This document shows positions 1 through 9,873 of a stretch of 64,000 bases of DNA, in pieces. The notes under the pieces are model-generated. The model had not been told where the DNA came from and did not search any database. It worked only from the letters and a program-made list of their open reading frames with translations. Each line of letters begins with the position of its first letter. The first letter of the stretch is position 1. Made by a program: the position numbers and the translations under genes. Source of the stretch: Xylanibacter muris (GTDB lineage: Bacteria > Bacteroidota > Bacteroidia > Bacteroidales > Bacteroidaceae); contig NZ_JABKKF010000001.1 in the NCBI RefSeq assembly GCF_013166605.1, positions 62,001 through 126,000 on the forward strand, read 5' to 3'.

Positions 1-90
1 AATGTCACCGACAGAATTCAGAAAGCAGGATAACCTTAAGGAAAGATTCTGATGTCACAAACTCTGCAACTATAAGAATTCCAAATAATA

Positions 91-123
91 AAATTCCCGG
101 GGTTGTTATTACCTCGGGAATTT
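91..123 (-). terminator. Terminator of the frdCAB operon
   Basis: Arms at 91-102 and 112-123 form a 12-bp stem (one G-U pair) with a 9-nt loop, about 23 nt past the frdB stop. Read on the minus strand the hairpin is followed by a T-rich run. I see no supportable gene in bases 1-90. Confidence 0.75.
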
Positions 124-145
124 CATTATATATGATATCAATTGA

Positions 146-901
146 TCAATCTGCAAGTTTTGCCTTTATGAACTCACGGTTCAGACGCGCAATATTTGCT
201 ATCGACTCATTCTTCGGACACTCAGCCTCACATGCACGTGTATTTGTGCAGTTACCGAAACCAAGCTCTTCCATTTTCATAACCATAGCCTTGGCACGTT
301 TTGCAGCCTCTGGACGTCCCTGTGGGAGAAGAGCCAACTGACTTACCTTAGAACTTACGAACAACATAGCCGACCCGTTCTTGCAGGCTGCCACACAGCA
401 ACCGCAACCAATACATGTCGCAGCATCCATTGCCTCGTCAGCATCCTCTTTTGGAATAAGGATGGAATTGGCATCCTGAGGCTGGCCGGTACGCACTGTT
501 GTATAGCCGCCAGCCTGAATAATCTTGTCAAACGCAGAACGGTCAACCATACAGTCCTTTATTACAGGGAACGCAGCAGAACGCCAAGGCTCTACTGTTA
601 TCACGTCACCGTCATTGAAACGTCGCATATACAGCTGACATGTTGTGGCACCCGTTGCAGGACCATGAGGATGGCCGTTGATATACAGTGAACACATACC
701 ACAGATACCCTCGCGGCAGTCGTGATCAAATACAAATGGCTCGTTACCGCCTTCTATAAGTTGCTCGTTGAGAATATCAAGCATTTCAAGGAATGAGGTA
801 TCACCTGGGATATCCTTCATCTCAAATGTGTCAAAATGACCTTCTGCCTTTGGGCCGTTCTGACGCCATACTTTAAGTGTGAAACTTATATTCTTGTCCA
901 T
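146..901 (-). CDS. frdB: Fumarate reductase/succinate dehydrogenase iron-sulfur subunit
   Basis: This is the electron-transfer subunit that passes electrons between the cytochrome b subunit and the flavoprotein in fumarate reduction or succinate oxidation, on the cytoplasmic face of the inner membrane. The 251-residue protein shows all three expected cluster motifs: a [2Fe-2S] set at C62, C67, C70 and C88, a [4Fe-4S] set at C163/C166/C169/C173 (CIGCGCC), and a third set at C218, C224 and C228 ([11 protein letters not shown]). It is the last gene of a frdC-frdA-frdB operon, 47 bp after frdA, and is followed by a hairpin terminator. In anaerobic Bacteroidales the complex mainly acts as a menaquinol:fumarate reductase; the direction is inferred, not visible in the sequence. 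Confidence 0.95.
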   Translation of the reverse strand: MDKNISFTLKVWRQNGPKAEGHFDTFEMKDIPGDTSFLEMLDILNEQLIEGGNEPFVFDHDCREGICGMCSLYINGHPHGPATGATTCQLYMRRFNDGDVITVEPWRSAAFPVIKDCMVDRSAFDKIIQAGGYTTVRTGQPQDANSILIPKEDADEAMDAATCIGCGCCVAACKNGSAMLFVSSKVSQLALLPQGRPEAAKRAKAMVMKMEELGFGNCTNTRACEAECPKNESIANIARLNREFIKAKLAD

Positions 902-948
902 GATTTATCTAAAATTATTGATTACTAATCAGTTATACAACTCGCAAC

Positions 949-2931
949 TTAGTTCTTATAATTACGTGTCTGAACCTTAATTGCCTCATATTCGAGAGGT
1001 TCTTTGATAAGTTCAGGAGCTTTTTCATCGCTGCCCTGATACTCCCAGCAACCTACATAGAAGAAGTTCTCGTCGTCACGCTTTGCTTCACCCTCCTCTG
1101 TCTGGTACTCTTCGCGGAAATGACCGCCACAAGATTCATTACGTGAGAGTGCATCATAAGCAACAAGCTCACCCATTGTAATAAAGTCACGAAGATGGAT
1201 AGCCTTGTCAAGCTCTATATTCAAGCCTTCTTTAGTACCCGGAATGAAAAGATTTGTCTCAAACTCCTTGCGTATCTTCTTTATCTTTGCAAGGCCTTCT
1301 TTAAGACCTTCCGCTGTACGTCCCATACCTACATGCTCCCACATTACATGGCCAAGCTCCTTATGTATAGAATCAACAGAACGCTTACCCTTTATATTCA
1401 TCAGACGGTCGATCTCTGACTGAACGGCCTTCTCTGCCGCTTCAAACTCAGGAAGATCAGTAGACAGACGCGGCCATATTTCCTGGTCGGCAAGATAGTT
1501 CTGAATAGTATAAGGCAATACAAAATAACCGTCGGCAAGACCCTGCATGAGGGCAGATGCACCAAGACGGTTTGCACCATGGTCAGAGAAATTACACTCA
1601 CCGATAGCGAACAAACCTGTTATTGTGGTCATAAGCTCATAGTCTACCCATATACCACCCATAGTATAATGGATGGCCGGATAAATCATCATCGGATTAT
1701 AATACTTCACACCGTTAACCTCATTTGCAAACTCACCGGGGTTGACGTCTGTTATCTCCTCATACATATCAAACAGGTTGCCATAACGCTGACGAACGAC
1801 ATCAATACCAAGACGCTCGATACTCTCCGAGAAGTCGAGGAATACGGCAAGACCTGTATTGTTGACACCGAATCCTTTATCGCAACGCTCCTTGGCTGCA
1901 CGTGAAGCCACGTCACGCGGTACAAGATTTCCAAATGCCGGATAGCGGCGCTCCAGATAATAGTCACGATCCTCTTCCGGAATGTCACTGCCTTTCTTTG
2001 TTCCTGCCTGCAAAGCCTTGGCATCCTCAATCTTCTTAGGAACCCATATACGGCCGTCATTACGCAACGACTCAGACATGAGGGTAAGCTTTGACTGCTT
2101 GTCACCGTGTACGGGGATACATGTCGGGTGTATCTGTACATAAGACGGGTTTGCAAAATACGCACCCTTACGATAGCATGCCATAGCTGCTGTACAGTTA
2201 CATCCCATAGCATTTGTAGAAAGAAAATATGTATTACCGTAGCCACCGGTACCTATTACAACAGCATTCGCAGAAAAACGCTCCAGCTGTCCTGTCACGA
2301 GATTCTTTGCTATGATACCGCGTGCACGCCCGTTTACAATAACGACATCTTCCATTTCATAACGTGTATAGAGTTTTACGCGACCGGCATTTACCTGAGC
2401 ACTGAGAGCAGAATAAGCGCCAAGCAGAAGCTGCTGGCCTGTCTGGCCTTTTGCATAGAACGTACGTGACACCTGCGCACCACCGAAAGAACGGTTGGCA
2501 AGCATGCCGCCATATTCACGGGCAAAAGGAACGCCCTGCGCCACACATTGGTCGATAATACTGTTTGAAACTTCAGCAAGGCGATATACGTTTGCCTCAC
2601 GTGCACGATAATCACCGCCCTTGACGGTATCATAGAAAAGACGATAGACAGAGTCTCCGTCGTTCTGATAGTTCTTTGCGGCATTTATACCGCCTTGTGC
2701 TGCAATAGAGTGAGCACGGCGGGGTGAATCCTGGATACAGAAGTTCAAAACATTGAAGCCCATTTCTCCAAGACTGGCAGCAGCACTGGCACCGGCAAGT
2801 CCTGTACCTACAACGATAACATCAAGCTTCAGCTTATTCTTGGGGTTCACCAAACGCTGGTGAGCTTTATAATTAGTCCATTTCTCAGCCACAGGGCCTT
2901 CAGGAATTCTTGAATTTATTTTTTTATCCAT
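949..2931 (-). CDS. frdA: Fumarate reductase/succinate dehydrogenase flavoprotein subunit
   Basis: This catalytic subunit interconverts fumarate and succinate. The 660-residue protein has an N-terminal FAD-binding fold with GTGLAG at residues 42-47 and the covalent-FAD histidine in [11 protein letters not shown] (H74). Catalytic-domain motifs such as GGIWVDYE and the [14 protein letters not shown] segment are present. Its length is typical of the 'type B' enzymes that pair with a single diheme cytochrome b subunit, as in Wolinella and Bacteroides, which agrees with the lone frdC upstream. It sits between frdC (52 bp upstream) and frdB (47 bp downstream), so the three genes very likely share one transcript. 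Confidence 0.95.
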   Translation of the reverse strand: MDKKINSRIPEGPVAEKWTNYKAHQRLVNPKNKLKLDVIVVGTGLAGASAAASLGEMGFNVLNFCIQDSPRRAHSIAAQGGINAAKNYQNDGDSVYRLFYDTVKGGDYRAREANVYRLAEVSNSIIDQCVAQGVPFAREYGGMLANRSFGGAQVSRTFYAKGQTGQQLLLGAYSALSAQVNAGRVKLYTRYEMEDVVIVNGRARGIIAKNLVTGQLERFSANAVVIGTGGYGNTYFLSTNAMGCNCTAAMACYRKGAYFANPSYVQIHPTCIPVHGDKQSKLTLMSESLRNDGRIWVPKKIEDAKALQAGTKKGSDIPEEDRDYYLERRYPAFGNLVPRDVASRAAKERCDKGFGVNNTGLAVFLDFSESIERLGIDVVRQRYGNLFDMYEEITDVNPGEFANEVNGVKYYNPMMIYPAIHYTMGGIWVDYELMTTITGLFAIGECNFSDHGANRLGASALMQGLADGYFVLPYTIQNYLADQEIWPRLSTDLPEFEAAEKAVQSEIDRLMNIKGKRSVDSIHKELGHVMWEHVGMGRTAEGLKEGLAKIKKIRKEFETNLFIPGTKEGLNIELDKAIHLRDFITMGELVAYDALSRNESCGGHFREEYQTEEGEAKRDDENFFYVGCWEYQGSDEKAPELIKEPLEYEAIKVQTRNYKN

Positions 2932-2983
2932 AATTGCTTTATATCTTGATTATGTTTTTACTTAAGCTATAGTCACCTTAGTA

Positions 2984-3670
2984 TTAATAGGCACAGCAAA
3001 GGCTTGGCGCAATACCGAACCAGAATGCCAATACTACAACCAGGAACGCCAGCATAAGCAATGTAGTATATACTATGCCGATAACTTTCCAACGATTAAA
3101 CCAAACCTTGCCATTCCAACCCAATGTCTGCATTGCACTCCAGAATCCATGAGAAAGATGGAACCATATAGCAACAAGCCATACAATGTAAAGAACAGAG
3201 AAAAGCGGGTTTGAGAATGTGTCGCTGATATAGGCAAATCCATCTGCCGGATCATGAACGACACTGATACCGGTAACCTCGGCAAACATCATGTTATACC
3301 AGAAGTTCCAGAAATGAAGCAACAGTCCGAGCAGCACAACAATGCCAAGGACAAGCATATTCTGGGATGCCCACTCCACCCCTTTAGGCCTTGACGTCAC
3401 CTCATACTTGGAATTACCACGTGCCTTCATATTCTGCATTGTAAGCAGGAAAGCGTAAACGATGTGAACAACAGCAAGAGCTGCCAGGCCAAGCGTAGCA
3501 AAAACAGCATACCAGTTGGCTCCAAGAAATTCACAAATCATGTTGTAACCTTCAGCAGAGAAAAGCGCGACCATGTTCATACAACCATGGAAGGTAAGGA
3601 ACAGAATCAGCGCAACTCCAGTGACGGACATCACAACTTTTCTACCAATAGATGAATTACATAACCACAT
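2984..3670 (-). CDS. frdC: Fumarate reductase/succinate dehydrogenase cytochrome b subunit
   Basis: This is the membrane anchor that exchanges electrons with menaquinone. The 228-residue protein has about five hydrophobic membrane segments and histidines within them (for example in LTFHGCMN and WFHLSHGFWSAMQ) of the type that ligate two b hemes in the b558 family. It is first in the frdCAB operon. A minus-strand Bacteroidetes-type promoter lies about 130 bp upstream. There is no second anchor gene, as expected for type B complexes. Confidence 0.93.
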   Translation of the reverse strand: MWLCNSSIGRKVVMSVTGVALILFLTFHGCMNMVALFSAEGYNMICEFLGANWYAVFATLGLAALAVVHIVYAFLLTMQNMKARGNSKYEVTSRPKGVEWASQNMLVLGIVVLLGLLLHFWNFWYNMMFAEVTGISVVHDPADGFAYISDTFSNPLFSVLYIVWLVAIWFHLSHGFWSAMQTLGWNGKVWFNRWKVIGIVYTTLLMLAFLVVVLAFWFGIAPSLCCAY

Positions 3671-3802
3671 AAATGATTGAAATTTAATTATTTAAATGTT
3701 AGAATTAAAATTATTCAGACATGGTTTCAAGGCAAAGCAAGCTCTTGAGATAAAACAAGTATCACTACTTGGAAACAGGTATTTAACCTTTACTTTAGAG
3801 CG

Positions 3803-3833
3803 CAAAATTACTATAAATTAATGATAAATCAAA
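3803..3833 (-). promoter_or_regulatory. Promoter of frdCAB
   Basis: On the minus strand the sequence reads TTTG (3833-3830), a 19-nt spacer and TAATTTTG (3810-3803), an exact match to the Bacteroidetes sigma-ABfr consensus TTTG-N19-21-TAnnTTTG. It lies in the 327-bp divergent gap 3671-3997 between frdC and mnmG, leaving a leader of about 130 nt before frdC. The rest of the gap shows no small gene. Confidence 0.7.
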
Positions 3834-3865
3834 GACTTTTAAGGCAAAAATCAATTTTTATTTTT

Positions 3866-3873
3866 TAATTTTG
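3866..3873 (+). promoter_or_regulatory. Probable -7 element of mnmG
   Basis: TAATTTTG matches the TAnnTTTG -7 consensus on the plus strand, about 125 nt upstream of mnmG. No good TTTG -33 box stands at the right distance, so support rests on one element and on the divergent arrangement. Confidence 0.4.
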
Positions 3874-3997
3874 CGGCAAAAATATAAAAGCCTGACCTTT
3901 AACACCAAATATGCCACAACGAATACATGTCTGACGAATATCCGTCAGAACTACCTGGAGGTTAAAAGCCAAGGCAAGACACAAGTATTATCTAAAA

Positions 3998-5869
3998 ATG
4001 ATTTTAAACTACGACGTACTGGTTATCGGCGGAGGTCATGCAGGATGCGAAGCTGCGGCAGCTGCGGCAAACATGGGCGCAAAGACATGCCTGATAACAA
4101 TGGACATGAACAAGATTGCTCAGATGAGCTGCAACCCTGCCGTGGGCGGAATTGCGAAGGGACAGATTGTAAGGGAAATTGATGCTATCGGAGGTATGAT
4201 GGCAAAGGTTACCGACGCCACCGCCATACAATTCAGGATGCTGAACCTGAGCAAAGGACCTGCAGTATGGAGCCCGAGAGCGCAATGCGACAGAGAGAAG
4301 TTTATATGGGAATGGAGAAACATTCTTGATTCAACCGAAAATCTTGACATCTGGCAGGACCAGGCCGACACTCTGATAGTAGAAAACGGCACTGCTAAAG
4401 GAGTGCGTACAATATGGGGAGTGGAACTTAGAGCAGGAAGCATAGTGATAACAGCAGGAACTTTTCTTAACGGCCTGTTGCACATCGGACGGCACAAGCA
4501 ACAGGGAGGACGTATCGCGGAACCGGCAGTACCAAATCTCACAGAGAGCATAACCGCACACGGAATACGCAGCGCAAGGATGAAAACAGGCACACCGGTA
4601 AGAATAGACCGCCGAAGCGTACATTTTGAATATATGGAAAGACAAGACGGTGAACAGGACTTCCACCAGTTCAGTTTCATGCCTTCAAAAAAATGCCTTA
4701 ACCAACTTCCATGCTGGATATGCTATACCAACAGGGCTACTCATGACATGCTGCGCTCCGGATTCGCAGACTCTCCCCTCTACAACGGACAAATAACAAG
4801 CATAGGTCCGAGATACTGTCCCTCAATAGAAACAAAACTGAAAACCTTTCCCGACAAAGACATGCACCCGTTGTTTTTGGAACCGGAAGGCGAAAATACA
4901 AACGAGATGTATCTTAACGGTTTCTCGTCATCCCTACCCGCAGAAATACAAATTGAAGCTCTACGCCAGATACCCGCATTCAGAGATGTAAAAGTATACC
5001 GGCCGGGATATGCGATAGAATATGATTTCTTCGACCCCACCCAACTGAAACATTCGTTGGAATCAAAAATAATCAACGGTCTTTTCTTTGCCGGACAGGT
5101 CAACGGCACTACCGGATACGAAGAGGCCGGAGGTCAGGGACTCGTAGCCGGAATCAACGCCGCAATACATTGCAGTGGAGGTGAACCTTTCGTAATGCAC
5201 CGTGACGAAAGTTATATAGGAGTACTTATCGATGATTTAGTGACAAAAGGAGTTGATGAGCCATACAGAATGTTCACTTCAAGAGCCGAATACCGAATAT
5301 TGCTCCGACAGGATGACGCTGATGCGCGTCTTACAGAAAAAGCATATAATATAGGAATAGCCAAAAGCGACAGATATAACTGGTGGACTGAGAAAAAGGA
5401 AGCAATAGAAAGAATTGAAGAATACTGCAAGACAAAATCAATAAAACCAAAGGATATAAACGGTGCTTTAGAAGCGATTGGTACATCCACACTACGTGAA
5501 GGATGCAAGCTGATTGATTTATTGGCGCGTCCACAAATAACCATGAATATTCTCTCTGATATTGTACCGGAATTGAAAAACGAACTTGAACGTCCTGCAA
5601 ACAGAAAGGAAGAAATAAAAGAAGCTGCAGAGATACGCATAAAATATAAAGGATATATTGAACGTGAAAGAATGGTGGCACAAAAGATGCACCGGTTAGA
5701 GAACATAAGAATAAAAGGGCACTTCAATTATAATGAAATGCAACAACTCTCAACAGAAGCACGACAGAAGCTACAGGCTATAGATCCGGATACGCTTGCA
5801 CAAGCGAGCAGGATTCCAGGAGTGTCGCCAAGCGACATAAATGTAATGCTCGTACTACTTGGAAGATAA
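3998..5869 (+). CDS. mnmG: tRNA uridine-5-carboxymethylaminomethyl(34) synthesis enzyme MnmG (GidA)
   Basis: This FAD-dependent enzyme works with MnmE to install the carboxymethylaminomethyl group on U34 of tRNAs. The 623-residue protein begins with the FAD dinucleotide-binding motif VIGGGHAGCEAA (residues 9-20) and contains the family signatures GTFLNGLLHIG, PRYCPSIE and AGQVNGTTGYEEAGGQG. The helical C-terminal tRNA/MnmE-binding domain is present. Length and start are normal for the family. It is divergent from frdCAB and followed after 112 bp by apt; the gap holds a parS-like site. In many bacteria gidA lies close to the replication origin, which fits the parS sites here, but that is inference. 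Confidence 0.96.
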   Translation: MILNYDVLVIGGGHAGCEAAAAAANMGAKTCLITMDMNKIAQMSCNPAVGGIAKGQIVREIDAIGGMMAKVTDATAIQFRMLNLSKGPAVWSPRAQCDREKFIWEWRNILDSTENLDIWQDQADTLIVENGTAKGVRTIWGVELRAGSIVITAGTFLNGLLHIGRHKQQGGRIAEPAVPNLTESITAHGIRSARMKTGTPVRIDRRSVHFEYMERQDGEQDFHQFSFMPSKKCLNQLPCWICYTNRATHDMLRSGFADSPLYNGQITSIGPRYCPSIETKLKTFPDKDMHPLFLEPEGENTNEMYLNGFSSSLPAEIQIEALRQIPAFRDVKVYRPGYAIEYDFFDPTQLKHSLESKIINGLFFAGQVNGTTGYEEAGGQGLVAGINAAIHCSGGEPFVMHRDESYIGVLIDDLVTKGVDEPYRMFTSRAEYRILLRQDDADARLTEKAYNIGIAKSDRYNWWTEKKEAIERIEEYCKTKSIKPKDINGALEAIGTSTLREGCKLIDLLARPQITMNILSDIVPELKNELERPANRKEEIKEAAEIRIKYKGYIERERMVAQKMHRLENIRIKGHFNYNEMQQLSTEARQKLQAIDPDTLAQASRIPGVSPSDINVMLVLLGR

Positions 5870-5931
5870 ATATCAAAAAGCAGACCAGCGTACATATACA
5901 TAAGAGCAAGCTCCGCGCCCAACCCTACAAA

Positions 5932-5947
5932 AGTTCCACGTGAAACA
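5932..5947. promoter_or_regulatory. parS-like ParB binding site 1
   Basis: AGTTCCACGTGAAACA differs only at its first base from the classical chromosomal parS TGTTCCACGTGAAACA. It lies in the mnmG-apt gap, 1056 bp from a second such site. ParB loads at parS and organises the replication-origin region; parA and parB are not in this window. Confidence 0.75.
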
Positions 5948-5981
5948 TTTAAGTAAATTAATTTAATATAACTCATTGATT

Positions 5982-6512
5982 ATGAACAACAAAACACTAA
6001 TGAACAACCTGCGTTGCATTAAAGATTTCCCGAAGAAGGGCATCAACTTCCGCGACGTCACAACTCTGTTTAAAGACCCGGAATGTCTGCGCATTATGGT
6101 GGATGAATTATACGAGATCTATAAAGATAAAGGTATAACAAAAATAGTAGGAATAGAAAGCCGTGGTTTCGTACTTGCATCGGCACTTGCAATTAAATTG
6201 GGAGCAGGCGTGGTATTATGCAGGAAACCAGGAAAACTGCCGGCAGAAACAGTACAGGAAAGTTTCACTAAAGAATATGGAGAAGATACGATAGAAATAC
6301 ACAAAGATGCGATTACTTCGGACGACGTAATACTTCTTCACGATGATTTGCTTGCAACAGGAGGCACTATGCTTGCAGCATTTCACCTTGTAGAGAAATT
6401 CTGTCCCAAAAACATATTCGTAAACTTTATTATTGAGATCAAGGACGAAGGACTTGACGGAAGAAGCATTTTCAAGAAAGAAACAGAAATAACAACTCTA
6501 ATAACCGTGTAG
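5982..6512 (+). CDS. apt: Adenine phosphoribosyltransferase
   Basis: This enzyme salvages adenine by transferring it to PRPP to give AMP, in the cytoplasm. The 176-residue product has the APRT N-terminus (CIKDFPKKGINFRD), the IVGIESRGFVLA loop, CRKPGKLP, and the PRPP-binding segment VILLHDDLLATGGT. I use the ATG at 5982; an in-frame TTG six bases upstream would add two residues and is less likely. The gene stands alone between two parS-like sites and is followed by a strong hairpin terminator. Confidence 0.95.
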   Translation: MNNKTLMNNLRCIKDFPKKGINFRDVTTLFKDPECLRIMVDELYEIYKDKGITKIVGIESRGFVLASALAIKLGAGVVLCRKPGKLPAETVQESFTKEYGEDTIEIHKDAITSDDVILLHDDLLATGGTMLAAFHLVEKFCPKNIFVNFIIEIKDEGLDGRSIFKKETEITTLITV

Positions 6513-6547
6513 AGACACAACACCGTAATTCACACCATAAACCGACC

Positions 6548-6613
6548 ATAAGGTGAATCATCTTCATCGATAATAAGCATACTTGCAGTATCAACAGAAG
6601 AGATTCACCTTAT
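6548..6613 (+). terminator. Terminator of apt
   Basis: A perfect 12-bp inverted repeat (6548-6559 with 6602-6613) is extended inward by TCTTC/GAAGA after a one-base bulge and followed by TTTGTTTATTTTA. It begins 36 bp after the apt stop. The enclosed loop is about 30 nt. Confidence 0.6.
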
Positions 6614-7043
6614 TTGTTTATTTTACTTTGTTTGATTCCTGAAAAGAAAGCATTCCCGGCCATCAAAACACGGGAACTTTGTAAACAGGGTATGGAAACA
6701 ATGTAAATCAATATAACGATAAATCCAAAACCTTTCAGTCATTTCCTCAAAACTACAGTATGGCAAACCATTCGACCATAATCAAACAATTTTCTACATA
6801 AACCATAAAGTTTGCAAACAGTACTACAAAGCTTAAATATTGGTATTAGGAAATGCCAGCAAACGAACTTTAAGTGTAAATAAAGAATATTTATCATTCC
6901 TCAGGCATATAGTATTACGGATTTTATTTAAATTTGCATTACTAAAAAAAGCGCACAAAAAGAAAAAACACGCACAGGCAAAGCATAAGTTTCACGTGAA
7001 ACAAAATAATATAAAAACACTTAAAATAAAGTCGTTACGAAGA
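6614..7043. other. Gap between apt terminator and uvrC
   Basis: An AT-rich 430-bp stretch with no convincing gene. It holds the second parS-like site (6988-7003) and a plus-strand TAAATTTG (6929-6936) that could be the uvrC -7 element, without a clear -33 partner. An open frame extends uvrC upstream through this region, but its lysine-rich product is unlike UvrC and I treat it as untranslated. Confidence 0.5.
6988..7003. promoter_or_regulatory. parS-like ParB binding site 2
   Basis: AGTTTCACGTGAAACA matches the degenerate parS consensus TGTTNCACGTGAAACA at all fixed positions except the first base. It sits 41 bp before the uvrC start, within the probable uvrC leader, so ParB binding could also affect uvrC transcription (inference). 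Confidence 0.75.
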
Positions 7044-8879
7044 ATGAAAAAAGAAGAAAACGATAAGCGCATTGCATATTTAAAAGGCATCGTAAGCCGA
7101 CTTCCTGACAAACCGGGAAGCTATCAGTTCTACGATGAAAACAAAGTCATAATCTATGTGGGCAAGGCCAAAAGCCTGAAAAGCCGCGTATCATCTTATT
7201 TCCATAGTGAAGTGGACAGATATAAGACAAAAGTTCTTGTAAGCAAGATACATGATATTTCATATACTGTAGTAAACACAGAAGAGGACGCTCTCCTGCT
7301 TGAAAACAACCTCATAAAAAAATATAATCCCAAGTATAATGTGTTGCTTAAAGACGGAAAGACATATCCGAGTATATGCATAACAAACGAAATGTTCCCA
7401 CGCATATTCAAAACAAGAACCATAGACAAGAAATACGGAACTTTCTACGGGCCATACTCCCATTCCGGCACTATGAATGCCATAATAGAGCTAATAAAAA
7501 AACTATACCACCCACGTACATGCCGTTTTCCGATAACCAAAGACGGCATAGAGCAGGGCAAGTATAAGGCCTGTTTGGAATACCATATAAAAAATTGCGG
7601 AGCCCCATGCATTGGCAAACAATCATTTGAAAGCTACCTCAAAAACATCGCACAGGCAAAAGAGATTCTAAAAGGGAACACACGCACCGTATTAAAAGAC
7701 ATGCGTGAGGAAATGGAAAGACTCTCCCAAGAACTGAGGTTTGAGGAAGCCGAGGAGATTAAACGGAAATATATACTCATAAGCAATTTCGTGTCAAAGA
7801 GCGAGGTGGTAAGCCATACTATCGACAATGTTGACGTATTCTCGATAACAAGCGACGGCCAAACCGCATTCATCAACTATATCCACGTCAGCAACGGAAG
7901 CATCAACCAGTCATTCACATTTGAATATAAGAAAAAACTCGACGAAACAGACGAAGAATTGCTTTTATTGGGTATAATAGAAATGAGGGAACGGTTCAAA
8001 AGCGATTCAAAAGAGATTATCGTACCCTTCGGAATAAACACAAGCCTCGACGGAATAACCATTACCGTACCGCTAAGAGGCGATAAGAAAACACTTCTCG
8101 ACCTATCCGTAATGAACGGCAGGCAATACAGATTCGACCGCCTGAAACAGGCAGAAAAACTCAATCCCGAACAGAAGGCCGTACGTCTCATGAAAGAGAT
8201 TCAAGAGAGCCTTAAACTGCCTGAAATGCCTTGTCATATTGAGTGCTTCGACAACTCCAACATATCAGGAACCGATGCCGTGGCGGCATGTGTGGTTTTC
8301 AAAATGCTTAAACCAAGCAAAAAGGACTATCGCAAATACAATATAAAGACAGTGGCAGGTCCTGATGACTACGCCTCCATGAAAGAAGTGGTCAGACGCA
8401 GGTATACACGCCTGACGGAAGAGTGCCTGCCTCTGCCAGACCTGATTATAACCGATGGAGGAAAAGGTCAGATGGAAGTGGTGAGAGAGGTGGTTGAAGA
8501 CGAACTGCACCTTAGCATCCCCATAGCAGGACTGGCAAAAGACGACCGCCACAGAACCAACGAGCTGTTATACGGATTTCCTCCAATGGTAGTGGGAATG
8601 AAAACAAGCAGCGAACTGTTCCGGCTGCTGACACACATACAGGACGAGGTACACCGCTTTGCCATAACATTCCATAGAGACAAACGTTCAAAGCATGCAC
8701 TGCACTCAGAGCTTGACGACATAAAAGGCATCGGGCCAAAAACAAAAACGCAACTGATGGCAAAGCTGAAAACAGTGAAAAGAATAAAAGAATCAGACCT
8801 GCATACCCTCTCAGAGATTGTAGGACCGTCAAAAGCCGACATAATACATAAGCATTTTAATGAAAAAAGAGAGAAATGA
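7044..8879 (+). CDS. uvrC: Excinuclease ABC subunit C
   Basis: UvrC makes both incisions around a DNA lesion in nucleotide excision repair after UvrAB recognition. Starting at the ATG at 7044, the 611-residue protein has the N-terminal GIY-YIG nuclease domain (PGSYQFYDE and IYVGKAKSLKSRV), a UVR domain (LRFEEAEEIKRKY) for UvrB contact, the RNase H-like C-terminal nuclease domain (ECFDNSNISGTDAVA, IITDGGKGQ) and a terminal helix-hairpin-helix (IKGIGPKTKTQLM). This start gives the normal length. A longer frame beginning with TTG at 6840 would add 68 unrelated basic residues and run through the parS site, so I reject it. Confidence 0.95.
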   Translation: MKKEENDKRIAYLKGIVSRLPDKPGSYQFYDENKVIIYVGKAKSLKSRVSSYFHSEVDRYKTKVLVSKIHDISYTVVNTEEDALLLENNLIKKYNPKYNVLLKDGKTYPSICITNEMFPRIFKTRTIDKKYGTFYGPYSHSGTMNAIIELIKKLYHPRTCRFPITKDGIEQGKYKACLEYHIKNCGAPCIGKQSFESYLKNIAQAKEILKGNTRTVLKDMREEMERLSQELRFEEAEEIKRKYILISNFVSKSEVVSHTIDNVDVFSITSDGQTAFINYIHVSNGSINQSFTFEYKKKLDETDEELLLLGIIEMRERFKSDSKEIIVPFGINTSLDGITITVPLRGDKKTLLDLSVMNGRQYRFDRLKQAEKLNPEQKAVRLMKEIQESLKLPEMPCHIECFDNSNISGTDAVAACVVFKMLKPSKKDYRKYNIKTVAGPDDYASMKEVVRRRYTRLTEECLPLPDLIITDGGKGQMEVVREVVEDELHLSIPIAGLAKDDRHRTNELLYGFPPMVVGMKTSSELFRLLTHIQDEVHRFAITFHRDKRSKHALHSELDDIKGIGPKTKTQLMAKLKTVKRIKESDLHTLSEIVGPSKADIIHKHFNEKREK

Positions 8880-8924
8880 AAGATAAAAGCAAAACAATGA
8901 TATAATTATTTGAAATAAAAAAAC

Positions 8925-8932
8925 TAATTTTG
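8925..8932 (+). promoter_or_regulatory. Possible -7 element of the dtd operon
   Basis: TAATTTTG fits the TAnnTTTG -7 consensus, 127 nt before dtd in the 180-bp uvrC-dtd gap. No TTTG is present at the usual -33 distance, so the call is tentative. Confidence 0.35.
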
Positions 8933-9059
8933 CATTTACAATCATTGTCTGAAATTCATGCATACAAACAATGCGTATACAGACCATCCCCATAGGATCA
9001 AGCTACCCTTAATGCATCATAGAGGCAAAACAAACACACAAAACATAAATGGAAATAAA

Positions 9060-9512
9060 ATGAGAATAGTCATACAACGCGTGAGCCAGGCTTCCGTAGC
9101 TATAGACGGGAAAATAAAGTCTGCAATAGGCAAAGGCTATATGATACTCGTCGGAATATGCCGTGACGACACTATTGAAGACGCTGAATGGCTGGCAAAA
9201 AAGGTAGCCGCCCTACGTGTTTTCAATGACGACAACGGTGTAATGAACCTGCCTATAACCGACACGGAAGGCGACATACTGGTGATAAGCCAATTCACAT
9301 TGTTTGCAAGCTACAAGAAAGGAAACAGACCCTCATGGCTGAAGGCTGCGGGACACGAGATATCCATACCTCTCTACGAGACATTCTGCAGACTTCTCGA
9401 AAACGAGACAGGAAAGCCTGTATACACAGGCATATTCGGAGCCGACATGAAGGTGGCACTGGTCAACGACGGTCCGGTAACCATCTGCATGGACTCCAAA
9501 AACAAAGAATAA
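9060..9512 (+). CDS. dtd: D-aminoacyl-tRNA deacylase
   Basis: DTD hydrolyses D-amino acids (and glycine on tRNA-Ala) from mischarged tRNAs, protecting translation. The 150-residue product, the family's usual length, has the MRIVIQRVSQASV N-terminus, the SQFTLFA motif that forms the active-site pocket, and the C-terminal NDGPVTI motif. The ATG at 9060 is chosen because the upstream in-frame extension has no resemblance to DTD. It is followed after 23 bp by the MazG-like gene and then deoC, forming a small nucleotide and quality-control cluster. Confidence 0.95.
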   Translation: MRIVIQRVSQASVAIDGKIKSAIGKGYMILVGICRDDTIEDAEWLAKKVAALRVFNDDNGVMNLPITDTEGDILVISQFTLFASYKKGNRPSWLKAAGHEISIPLYETFCRLLENETGKPVYTGIFGADMKVALVNDGPVTICMDSKNKE

Positions 9513-9535
9513 CATACTATGGAATTATAATATAT

Positions 9536-9868
9536 ATGAATAACGAAATTACAATAAAAGAAGCCCAAAGTCAGGTGGACCAATGGATAAAGACGTACGG
9601 TGTGCGCTATTTCAGCGAGCTTACAAACATGGCCGTACTCACAGAAGAAGTCGGCGAGATGGCGCGCATAATGGCACGCAAATATGGTGACCAGAGTTTC
9701 AAGACCGGTGAGCAACCGGATCTCGGTGACGAGATTGCCGATGTCCTATGGGTGCTTATATGCATAGCCAACCAGACAGGAATCGACCTGACGGAAGAAT
9801 TCCGCAAGAATATTGAAAAGAAAACCCGAAGGGACAAGACAAGACATATAAACAATCCAAAATTATAA
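9536..9868 (+). CDS. MazG-like nucleotide pyrophosphohydrolase
   Basis: This is a 110-residue single-domain all-alpha NTP pyrophosphohydrolase of the MazG-like family, expected to hydrolyse (d)NTPs to monophosphates and so clean the nucleotide pool. The metal-binding helices are visible as LTEEVGEMAR followed by LGDEIADVLWVL, giving the EExxE and ExxD acidic pattern. The start at 9536 follows the dtd stop by 23 bp; a longer overlapping frame inside dtd is rejected. deoC begins 5 bp after its stop, so the genes are probably cotranscribed. The exact substrate cannot be read from the sequence. Confidence 0.85.
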   Translation: MNNEITIKEAQSQVDQWIKTYGVRYFSELTNMAVLTEEVGEMARIMARKYGDQSFKTGEQPDLGDEIADVLWVLICIANQTGIDLTEEFRKNIEKKTRRDKTRHINNPKL

Positions 9869-9873
9869 CAACC

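Noticed and set aside
3671..3997. Small RNA or riboswitch before mnmG or frdC
   Set aside because: Apart from promoter elements I saw no stable hairpin or known riboswitch core in this AT-rich gap.
6840..7043. N-terminal extension of uvrC from a TTG start
   Set aside because: The 68 added residues are lysine-rich, unlike UvrC, and span the parS-like site and a -7-like element; the ATG at 7044 gives the family length.
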